A DNA stretch of 7,864 nucleotides from an uncultured Armatimonadota bacterium (GTDB taxonomy: Bacteria > Armatimonadota > Fimbriimonadia > Fimbriimonadales > Fimbriimonadaceae). The DNA is taken from contig CAMLEL010000102.1 of the NCBI GenBank assembly GCA_946478935.1, positions 1 through 7,864 of the forward strand. Reading direction: 5' to 3'. Of the stretch, positions 1-5,654 are shown piece after piece; the stretch's first letter is position 1, and each line of letters starts with the position of its first letter. Below the pieces are notes generated by a model. It saw only the letters and a program-made list of their open reading frames with translations. It made no database searches and had not been told where the DNA came from. Made by a program: the position numbers and the translations under genes.

Positions 1-1685
1 CTGGAGGGTATTACGGCACCCCAATAGCCGAAGTCCTTCCCGTAGACCTGAATATTCGGCAACGCAAAACGTTCCCAAGCACTTCGGTTTTGATCGTGAT
101 CGACTGTTCCGGTTCGATGAGCATGATCGAAGACGGCGTGCAGAAACTTCGAATGGCGGCCAAGGCTGCAGAGGAGACGGTGAAGCTGTTGGCGCCGAAC
201 GACCGAATTGGAGTTGCGGGCAGCACGGATGGAATCGAGTTTGTGGCCCCAATGCAGCCTTTGACCGACAAGATGGCGGTTATCAATCAGATTCGCAAGA
301 TCGAAATCACCGGAGGGGGCATTTTCATCGGTCCTTCTGTTGCCTCAGCCGAACCCGTCTTGATGCGAGAGCCCAGCAAAGTGCGGCACTTCATTTTGCT
401 TGCCGATGGCAATGACTCTACGGACTGGCGTGACGCGATCCCCCGGGTGGCCGCTATGCGGGTAAGCCACATCACCACGACGGTTGTTGCAATCGGTAAT
501 GGGAAAGACGTACCGATGCTTAAGCAGCTTGCCGCCGTCGGCGGTGGAAGGTTCTATCTAGCTACGAAAGCCCGTCAGCTGCCAGCCATCTTCACTCAGG
601 ACGCGGCGATCATGTCCCGATCTGCAATCGAGGAAGGCAAGTTCTTTCCCAAGGTGATGGGTGGCGAAGAAGTCCTGCGCGGCATCGATTCGCTTCCACC
701 GCTCTTGGCGTACTGTCTTACCGACGGGAAGCCGCTTGCACGGGTGGGAATGCGCACTCACAAGGACGATCCTTTGCTGGCAAGCTGGCAATACGGTCTG
801 GGGACCAGTCTTGCCTTCACTTCCGACGCACAGGCACGCTGGGCAAGAGCATGGGTTGGCTGGGAAGGATTCGAGGCCTTTTGGTCGCAAGCGGCCCGGT
901 CGATCTCTCGGCGGGCGACGCAAAACGACTACCAGGTTGCGGTTCGCCAGGAAGGCGGGCGGGGTGTCATCGAAATGAAAGGCTATGACCGCCTGGGGAA
1001 CCCGCTGTCGTCCGAGCGGGCCACAGTGAGGGTCGCGGCGCCAAATGGCCAATCTCGTGAAGTCGAACTCAGCCAGCAAGCGCCAGGAGTCTACGAAGGG
1101 TCGTTTGATGCCAGTGAGCTTGGCTCCTATGTGGTAACGGTCGCCGAGACAGACCCCAAAGGAGGTTCGCGGGTGAGTGCGAGTGGGTTCTCGGTACCCT
1201 ATCCGCCGGAGTATCGAAGCTTTCGGCCCAATCGGCCGCTTCTCAGCCAGATCGCCAAGACCGCGAAAGGGATGGAGTTGAAGGACCCAGCCCAAGCATT
1301 GCGGCCGATTCCAAACCCCGGAGTCTCCATTACCGAACTCTGGCCGGTGCTCGTCTTCATGGCGGCGCTTCTTTTACCATTCGATATCGGTATTCGACGA
1401 TTGGCGCTGCCATTGGTAGAGATCATCGCCAAAGCGATTGCGGGGATGAGATCACAGAAGGCTCCCTCCAGCGCGCAAACGGAAGTGGTGGGTCGCCTTC
1501 AGGAAGCTAAGCAGCGCGTTCGCGCGACCAACCCTGACGAGACCCCAGTCGTCACTCCTGTTCCGACGTCGGCTCCAGCAGCACAACCCCCGAAACGGAC
1601 TCCCGTTGCCACTCGCTCAGGGTCAACGGCGACAAGCTTGTTGGAAGCCAAGCGCAAGCGAAGCGAGCCCAACGACTCGCCTTAG
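1..1685 (+). CDS. VWA-domain membrane protein, glutamine-amidotransferase-like family (5' partial)
   Basis: C-terminal ~560 residues of a large membrane protein; the reading frame is open from base 3 through the left edge, so the TTG at 90 is only an internal codon. The first visible stretch, ending in PVDLNIRQRKTFPS, is the linker that in this family follows the amidotransferase-like domain. The VWA domain follows, with a MIDAS-type DCSGSMS (first Asp about residue 34), a GGGIFIGPS loop (about 102-110) in place of the classical GGT loop, and LLADGND (about 131-137). After it come the family blocks LPPLLAYCLT and WQYGLGTSLAFTSDAQARWA, an Ig-like segment, and one membrane helix near residues 443-463 (ELWPVLVFMAALLLPFDIG). 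A Pro/Ala/Thr-rich, presumably cytoplasmic tail of ~80 residues ends the protein and contains two copies of an EAK-basic motif. Family members are usually ~850-950 residues, so roughly the first 300-400 residues lie outside the window. The molecular role is unknown; the MIDAS suggests metal-dependent protein binding. The TAG stop overlaps the stop of the converging kinase gene. Confidence 0.88.
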   Translation, partial: GGYYGTPIAEVLPVDLNIRQRKTFPSTSVLIVIDCSGSMSMIEDGVQKLRMAAKAAEETVKLLAPNDRIGVAGSTDGIEFVAPMQPLTDKMAVINQIRKIEITGGGIFIGPSVASAEPVLMREPSKVRHFILLADGNDSTDWRDAIPRVAAMRVSHITTTVVAIGNGKDVPMLKQLAAVGGGRFYLATKARQLPAIFTQDAAIMSRSAIEEGKFFPKVMGGEEVLRGIDSLPPLLAYCLTDGKPLARVGMRTHKDDPLLASWQYGLGTSLAFTSDAQARWARAWVGWEGFEAFWSQAARSISRRATQNDYQVAVRQEGGRGVIEMKGYDRLGNPLSSERATVRVAAPNGQSREVELSQQAPGVYEGSFDASELGSYVVTVAETDPKGGSRVSASGFSVPYPPEYRSFRPNRPLLSQIAKTAKGMELKDPAQALRPIPNPGVSITELWPVLVFMAALLLPFDIGIRRLALPLVEIIAKAIAGMRSQKAPSSAQTEVVGRLQEAKQRVRATNPDETPVVTPVPTSAPAAQPPKRTPVATRSGSTATSLLEAKRKRSEPNDSP

Positions 1686-2539
1686 GAGAATTGAGCGAGG
1701 ACCGCCCGCAACTTGGGAACCGTTCCGTAGTCGTTGCCGCAATGGGCAACCATGCTCAGGAGCTCTCTTAGATTCAAGATTTCGAATCGATCCTCCCAGC
1801 CTGGATCCAACCTATTGATCTCAAAGTATCCGGCGAAGAAGTCGGGCTCCATTGGCGAATACTGGAAGGTCATCGACAGGTCGGCTTCCGGCCAGCCGAA
1901 GTAAACCGACGGGTCAATCAAAGCCGGTTCGCTCTGCTTTGTGACAAGCATATTGCTCGTCCAGAGATCGCCATGAAGGAGGCTTGGAGGTTGGTGAGGA
2001 ATCAGGTTGGGCAGCCGCCGAGCAATGCTTTCGACGCGTCGCCGATCTTCGGCATCGAGCCACTTCTCCGATTTGGGTTCAGATAGAAATCGAAGCATTC
2101 GTGTTCGTGCGAAGAATTCGTGACCGTCATCAGACCAAGTGTTTTCCACGGGGAGATAGCCGAGATAGCTGTCCTCGTGAAAGCCAAAACGATCGTTTGT
2201 GACGCTGTGGAGGGTTGCGACCCGACGGCCAAACTCCGCCATGACCGAGCTGTTTGGTCGACCATCGCCCAAATCCTCAAGCAACAAGTGTTTGGGTCCG
2301 AATGCATAGACTTGCGGAATGACTGGCCCGCCAGCGACTCGCAAGGCGTCGAGCCCGCGGGCTTCCAATTCGTAAAGTCGCGGTGGGGTCTCGGGAAGCC
2401 GTTTCAGGATGGCCGAGCCGTGCTCCAGGTTAAGCCGACTCGTGTAGCTGGCGAGCCCACCCTCCAACTTGGATTCAGACAGCATCTGCCCCATATTCAG
2501 AGCGGCGATATCGGATTGAGCTTCGGAGGGGATGTCCAC
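1682..2539 (-). CDS. Fructosamine kinase family protein (FN3K/YniA-like)
   Basis: Predicted cytoplasmic ATP-dependent kinase of the fructosamine-3-kinase family, which phosphorylates sugar groups attached to amines (ketosamines) so that they fall off, a protein-repair reaction. The 285-residue length is normal. Visible kinase parts are the glycine loop LEGGLASY (25-32), ATP-binding K46, its partner E59, a hinge LLLEDLG (85-91), the catalytic loop HGDLWTSN (189-196, D191 and N196), and the metal-binding IDPSVYFG (D209), followed by the family signature EADLSMT. RFGFHEDSYLGYLP (117-130) and the nearby TW and FF are also typical. The glycine loop has no cysteine, unlike redox-switched relatives. 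I chose the GTG start because it places the glycine loop about 25 residues in, as in E. coli YniA; an internal ATG at 2494 would leave only ~8 residues before the loop. No clear ribosome binding site precedes either start. The gene diverges from the oxidoreductase gene by 32 bp and converges, with overlapping stops, on the VWA gene. General aminoglycoside-phosphotransferase-like kinase is a less likely alternative. Confidence 0.9.
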   Translation of the reverse strand: MDIPSEAQSDIAALNMGQMLSESKLEGGLASYTSRLNLEHGSAILKRLPETPPRLYELEARGLDALRVAGGPVIPQVYAFGPKHLLLEDLGDGRPNSSVMAEFGRRVATLHSVTNDRFGFHEDSYLGYLPVENTWSDDGHEFFARTRMLRFLSEPKSEKWLDAEDRRRVESIARRLPNLIPHQPPSLLHGDLWTSNMLVTKQSEPALIDPSVYFGWPEADLSMTFQYSPMEPDFFAGYFEINRLDPGWEDRFEILNLRELLSMVAHCGNDYGTVPKLRAVLAQFS

Positions 2540-2571
2540 GACCGTATATTTTGTGTAATCTCACGCCTGAA
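2540..2571. promoter_or_regulatory. Short divergent intergenic region with AT-rich -10-like element
   Basis: These 32 bp are all that separates the kinase start from the oxidoreductase start. TATATT at 2545-2550 matches five of six bases of a sigma-70 -10 box for the rightward operon; a poor TTCGGA lies 17 bp upstream (2522-2527), inside the kinase coding sequence. The implied rightward leader is only about 15 bases. On the other strand the same AT patch lies almost against the kinase GTG, so the kinase promoter probably lies within the oxidoreductase gene or its transcript has almost no leader. The -10 assignment is a visual match only. Confidence 0.3.
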
Positions 2572-3567
2572 ATGGCAGAGCAATTACGTTGGGGCATTTT
2601 GGCGACCGGATCGATCGCCCACCAGTTTGCCCGAGGCTTGAAGGTTAGTCGAACTGGTGTGATTCAGGCAGTAGGGTCTCGCACAATCGAGCGTGCGGAA
2701 GAGTTTACGAATCAGCATGGGGGAAAGCCTTATGAAAACTATCAGGCAGTTCTGGACGATCCCGACGTAGACGTCGTTTACATTGCCACACCTCACGCCA
2801 TGCATGGGCTTTGGACCAAGGAGGCCGCCATGGCGGGCAAAGGGATTTTGTGCGAGAAGCCATTCACGCTCAATACTCACGAGGCGAAGCTGGCTCTGAG
2901 GGAAGTGCGGTCTACCGGCGTTTTTTTCATGGAAGCGTTTATGTTTCGATGCGCGCCGCAAACTCGGAAGCTGGCGGAACTATTGGCTGATGGAGCGATT
3001 GGACAGGTTCGATCCATCAATTCAGAATTCTCATTTCATGCGGGCCACGACTGGGACAACTTCCGGGCCACCAATGTGGGCGGCGGCGGCGGACTGATGG
3101 ATGTTGGCACGTACTGCGTTTCGCTTTCGCGATTGGTGGCCGGGTGTGAGCCGGAACAGGCCTCCTACTCGGCCTATATTGGTAGCAAAGGCTACGACGA
3201 GTGGGGCAACGGATCGCTGCGATTTGAAAACGGCGTTACTGCGGCGTTCGGGTGTGGGATCCACCTTTCGATGAACAACGATGCACGGATCTATGGGGAA
3301 GAGGGTTGGATCCGCATCGAAAGTCCATGGAAGACCTATGCAGGTACGAAAATGACCTTGCACCGGACGGCCTCAGACTCGGAGACGTTCGACCTTGGGG
3401 TGACCAACGACGAACTCTACAGTATCGAAGCGGATACGGTCGCGGAGTTTTGGGAGCAGGGTGAAGTTCCCTTCCAGACCGTCCAAGATACGATCCATCA
3501 AATGCGGGCGCTTGACATGCTTCGGGAAAGCGCGGGATTGATTTTCGAAGGAGAGTTGGAGGCGTGA
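2572..3567 (+). CDS. Gfo/Idh/MocA family NAD(P)-dependent oxidoreductase
   Basis: Predicted soluble NAD(P)-dependent dehydrogenase/reductase acting on a sugar or related carbonyl compound. The 331-residue length is typical. A Rossmann half carries the dinucleotide loop GILATGSIA (8-16), ATPHAMH (72-78), and the EKP motif with the catalytic lysine K96. The C-terminal sheet domain has MEAFMFR (120-126), FRATNVGGGGGLMDVGTY (164-181, with D177 and Y181 in the substrate pocket) and the usual terminal helix. The MEAFM-type block followed by GGGxLxDxGxY resembles the dimeric dihydrodiol dehydrogenase, NADP-xylose dehydrogenase and 1,5-anhydrofructose reductase branch; the substrate cannot be read from sequence. 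ATG at 2572 is preferred because it places the Rossmann loop right after the start; an in-frame TTG at 2551 adds seven unconserved residues and falls on the likely -10 box. No clear Shine-Dalgarno sequence is present. The gene overlaps the downstream aldo/keto reductase by four bases, so the two are co-transcribed and probably translationally coupled. Confidence 0.92.
   Translation: MAEQLRWGILATGSIAHQFARGLKVSRTGVIQAVGSRTIERAEEFTNQHGGKPYENYQAVLDDPDVDVVYIATPHAMHGLWTKEAAMAGKGILCEKPFTLNTHEAKLALREVRSTGVFFMEAFMFRCAPQTRKLAELLADGAIGQVRSINSEFSFHAGHDWDNFRATNVGGGGGLMDVGTYCVSLSRLVAGCEPEQASYSAYIGSKGYDEWGNGSLRFENGVTAAFGCGIHLSMNNDARIYGEEGWIRIESPWKTYAGTKMTLHRTASDSETFDLGVTNDELYSIEADTVAEFWEQGEVPFQTVQDTIHQMRALDMLRESAGLIFEGELEA
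3548..3553 (+). promoter_or_regulatory. Ribosome binding site for the aldo/keto reductase GTG start
   Basis: AAGGAG lies ten bases before the GTG start at 3564, inside the end of the oxidoreductase gene. A second GGAGG at 3558-3562 is only one base from the start and so is probably not the working site. Together they support initiation at GTG 3564, the only start codon consistent with a full N-terminal barrel, since the first internal ATG is at residue 92. Confidence 0.55.
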
Positions 3568-4466
3568 AGTTCGGCCGCATTCCTCATTTGGACCGAGATA
3601 TCTCGCGGATCGTCTGCGGGACGGACTTCCTGTTGGGTCAACCTGAGCATCTGTCATTTGCCGCACTCGATCGTTTTTGGGAGCTTGGAGGCAACTGTTT
3701 CGATAGCGCTCACTGCTACGGCGACAACAGCCGCGTCTTCGGCAAATGGGTTGCGGATCGCGGCGTTGCTCGGGATGTGGTGTTCTTGGACAAGGGCTGT
3801 CACCCCTACGGGAGTCCGAGGGTGTCCCGCGAAGACATGGGCAACGATATTCGAGACAACCATGAGCGACTTGGCGTCGATTACACCGACCTGTTTGTCC
3901 TGCACCGGGACGACGAAACGGTCCCGGTCTCTCACATCGTCGACTGGCTGAATGACTTCAAAGCCCAGGGACTTATCGGCGCATTCGGAGGCTCCAACTG
4001 GCGTCATGAGCGAATTCAAGAAGCGAACGACTACGCCTCCTCGGCTGGCGTGCAGGGCTTCTCGCTAAATAACCCCAACTTGACCCTGGCGCACAACTCT
4101 GAGCCGCTGTGGGCCGGATGCTTGACCATTGGAGCGGAGGGTAGGCGTTGGCACGAGGACACGCAGTTTCCGCTTTTTGCGTGGTCTTCGATGGCCAGAG
4201 GATATTTTGCGGGGTCCGATGAAGCGGATGTAGTGCGGGCCTATGACAATGAACTGAGCCGAGCCAGAAGAGAGCGAGTCGACAAGATGGCACGCGATCG
4301 GGGGGTAAGCGCGCCGCAGATCGCGATGGCGTGGGTTCTCAACCAACCCTTCCCAACCTTTGCGTTGGCCGGCTTGCGAACCCCCGAGCAGGCAGAGGAT
4401 ACGCTGCATGCGCTCGAGATCGAGTTGAGCATTCAGGAATTGGCCTGGCTGGAGAATGGAGACTGA
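3564..4466 (+). CDS. Aldo/keto reductase
   Basis: Predicted cytoplasmic NADPH-dependent reductase with a TIM-barrel fold that reduces aldehydes or ketones, possibly sugar-derived. The 300-residue length is slightly below the common 310-330. The complete catalytic tetrad is visible: D47 and Y52 in CFDSAHCYGD, K77 in FLDKGCH, and H114 in LFVLHRDD. Later barrel strands are clear: IGAFGGSNW (about 138-146), QGFSLNNPN, FAWSSMARGYFAG, and the cofactor-binding end AGLRTPEQAEDTLHAL. It starts with GTG, whose last two bases form part of the TGA stop of the upstream oxidoreductase (GTGA overlap), indicating a two-gene operon. The N-terminus opens with FGRIPHLDRDISRIVCGT, the typical first strand leading to the active site. 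The natural substrate is unknown. The pairing with a Gfo/Idh/MocA enzyme suggests linked steps on one sugar or dicarbonyl, but that is inference. Confidence 0.93.
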   Translation: MKFGRIPHLDRDISRIVCGTDFLLGQPEHLSFAALDRFWELGGNCFDSAHCYGDNSRVFGKWVADRGVARDVVFLDKGCHPYGSPRVSREDMGNDIRDNHERLGVDYTDLFVLHRDDETVPVSHIVDWLNDFKAQGLIGAFGGSNWRHERIQEANDYASSAGVQGFSLNNPNLTLAHNSEPLWAGCLTIGAEGRRWHEDTQFPLFAWSSMARGYFAGSDEADVVRAYDNELSRARRERVDKMARDRGVSAPQIAMAWVLNQPFPTFALAGLRTPEQAEDTLHALEIELSIQELAWLENGD

Positions 4467-4468
4467 CC

Positions 4469-4501
4469 AAAAGAAAAAGCCCGATTCTCACGAGTCGGGC
4501 T
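4469..4501 (-). terminator. Rho-independent terminator of the redoxin gene
   Basis: A 10-bp stem (4478-4487 with 4492-4501, one T-G wobble) closes a TCAC tetraloop. Read on the minus strand it is followed by five U, one C and four U (4478 down to 4469), the classic form of an intrinsic terminator. On the plus strand the hairpin lacks a U-run (CAGGTTTGAATC follows), so it acts mainly on the leftward redoxin transcript; the A-run before it starts only two bases after the aldo/keto reductase stop. It may weakly stop rightward transcription as well. Confidence 0.88.
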
Positions 4502-4512
4502 CAGGTTTGAAT

Positions 4513-4531
4513 CTTTACCGCACGGGTAAAG
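4513..4531. repeat. Small hairpin between redoxin stop and terminator
   Basis: CTTTACC (4513-4519) and GGTAAAG (4525-4531) form a perfect 7-bp stem with a 5-base loop. It sits 12 bases past the redoxin stop and before the main terminator in the minus-strand direction, with no U-run of its own. It could protect the 3' end of the redoxin messenger or be incidental. Confidence 0.5.
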
Positions 4532-4543
4532 GGTTTAGAAGGG

Positions 4544-5116
4544 TCAACCATAGCGCGACCCCGTGGGTGCGCCAGATAGGTCAACAGGCTTCTCTGCGAT
4601 CTTTGCCTCTTTGGCCATGTCCGCTGCCAATTCTTTCAGCGAAGCTTGGCCCCAGCCAAGGAAGATCTTCTCGACCTTTCCGTCCTTACCGATCTTGATG
4701 ACCGGGGTGGAGCGACGGACGCCAAAGCCAGAAATGATTTTCTTCTCCGGGTCCAATAAGGTCGTCCAAGCGCCCTTGTACTCCTTCTTCCAGCTCGCAT
4801 GTCCATCCTTTGAAGCGTTGATCACGCCGTAGAATTGGACTTTGTCGCTGTATGCTTCATACAGCTTTTGGAAGAATGGGGTGGCATAGGGATTCGCAGA
4901 GCATTGCTCTTTGACGAAGAGAAGGTAAACGGGTCCCTTCTCCGTGAGGCTCTTCACCGTATGAGTCTTGCCGTCGCTTGCCGGATGATTGATCTCGACC
5001 GAGGCATCTCCGACTTTCGCACCGACCATGCTGGGACGCTGGGCCCCTTGCGCACAAGCCAGTGCAATGCAAGCAAGAACTCCTCCGGCGACCGTTGCCA
5101 CGAGAGAGTTTCTCAT
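4544..5116 (-). CDS. Secreted thioredoxin-like (redoxin) protein with a single active-site Cys
   Basis: 190-residue predicted exported protein with a thioredoxin fold. Residues 1-26 form a signal peptide: R2 followed by the hydrophobic stretch LVATVAGGVLACIALACA. The cysteines at 16 and 21 lack the usual lipobox spacing (Leu at -3), so a cleaved Sec signal near AQGAQ is more likely than a lipoprotein. The mature part carries the AhpC/TSA-like opening VGAKVGDASVEI, the strand VYLLFVKEQC, and C72 at the start of the active-site helix. The sequence there is CSAN, so the second Cys of a thioredoxin CxxC motif is absent. The cis-Pro loop RRSTPVIKI and the DGKVEKIFLGW hairpin are present. A single-Cys redoxin cannot form the usual intramolecular disulfide; it may act as a one-Cys peroxidase, a thiol-binding protein or a resolving partner. 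Transcription appears to be its own: a 78-bp gap lies upstream and the terminator is downstream. The ATG start is the natural one, immediately before the signal peptide. Confidence 0.82.
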   Translation of the reverse strand: MRNSLVATVAGGVLACIALACAQGAQRPSMVGAKVGDASVEINHPASDGKTHTVKSLTEKGPVYLLFVKEQCSANPYATPFFQKLYEAYSDKVQFYGVINASKDGHASWKKEYKGAWTTLLDPEKKIISGFGVRRSTPVIKIGKDGKVEKIFLGWGQASLKELAADMAKEAKIAEKPVDLSGAPTGSRYG

Positions 5117-5157
5117 CGGCTCTATGATACTACGGCATGTGAGAGGGCTGGTCGAAA

Positions 5158-5180
5158 GGTTTGAAAAGCGGATTCAAACC
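5158..5180. repeat. Perfect 8-bp inverted repeat in the redoxin/DinB gap
   Basis: GGTTTGAA (5158-5165) and TTCAAACC (5173-5180) are exact reverse complements around a 7-base spacer. It lies 41 bases upstream of the redoxin ATG and 14 bases past the DinB-like stop. It could be an operator for the redoxin gene, or a weak terminator of the upstream operon on the minus strand, though only CCTTTCG follows. The word GGTTTGAA recurs at 4504-4511 beyond the redoxin gene, probably by chance. Confidence 0.5.
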
Positions 5181-5194
5181 GACCCAAAGAATCC

Positions 5195-5647
5195 CTAAGG
5201 GTTCAAGGTCGTGCGCGCCACCAACCGTTTCAACAGGGCGATTTGGCCAACATGGTAGGCGGTATGCGCGGCGATTTGATGCAACCTGCGGATCGCTTCT
5301 TGGTCCGATTTCATGCGGTGCTTAAACGGTTTATCGCTAGCGAGTTGGCGAGCTCGGTTTAGATTTGATAGAAAGCGCTGGCGAGTTTCAGGCCAGTTTG
5401 CTTCATCCGGCGAATGCCAATCCTCGGCCCAAATGTTCTTGGGCGAGAAGTCCCCGCCCTCGATTTTGGAGAGCCAGATGCGATTCCAATAGTCGCAATG
5501 CCACACGTTTGTCGCGATCGAGTATGGCGCTACATCCAGCTTTAAGCAGGCCCGCTTAGCGCTGATGCGGAGCATCTGCGCTGGCGCGCTGAAGTCTTCG
5601 CCTTCGATGATTTGGCGCAGCGTTTCAGCGACGGTTGCAGCATCCAT
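5195..5647 (-). CDS. DinB-like four-helix-bundle protein
   Basis: 150-residue protein of the DinB/YfiT-like metalloprotein superfamily, usual size for the family. The metal triad is visible: H50 in the second helix (NVWHCDYWN) and the HxxxH pair H128/H132 in AAHTAYHVGQIALLKR, the strongest signature of the family. Trp-rich segments (W73, W77, W85) lie between helices. There is no signal peptide, so it is probably cytoplasmic. Some superfamily members transfer bacillithiol or mycothiol or detoxify small molecules, but most have no known role, and none can be assigned here. The gene starts seven bases after the stop of the PQQ dehydrogenase; an AGGTG ribosome binding site overlaps that TAG stop, with a four-base gap to the ATG. 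This implies co-transcription and possibly coupled translation. The expected leader and trailer suggest the operon ends near the inverted repeat at 5158-5180. Confidence 0.85.
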   Translation of the reverse strand: MDAATVAETLRQIIEGEDFSAPAQMLRISAKRACLKLDVAPYSIATNVWHCDYWNRIWLSKIEGGDFSPKNIWAEDWHSPDEANWPETRQRFLSNLNRARQLASDKPFKHRMKSDQEAIRRLHQIAAHTAYHVGQIALLKRLVARTTLNP

Positions 5648-5654
5648 CTGGCAC

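Noticed and set aside
558..1295. Long 245-codon reading frame on the minus strand inside the VWA gene
   Set aside because: It lies wholly opposite a strongly conserved protein, is rich in Arg/Pro/Gly in a low-complexity way, and shows no recognisable domain; typical antisense shadow in GC-rich DNA.
1663..1680. GCGAG/CTCGC hairpin near the VWA stop as a terminator
   Set aside because: Stem of only five pairs with an eight-base loop and no U-run on either strand.
2120..2641. 173-codon plus-strand frame across the kinase start and oxidoreductase start
   Set aside because: Overlaps two well-supported genes in wrong frames and has no recognisable motif.
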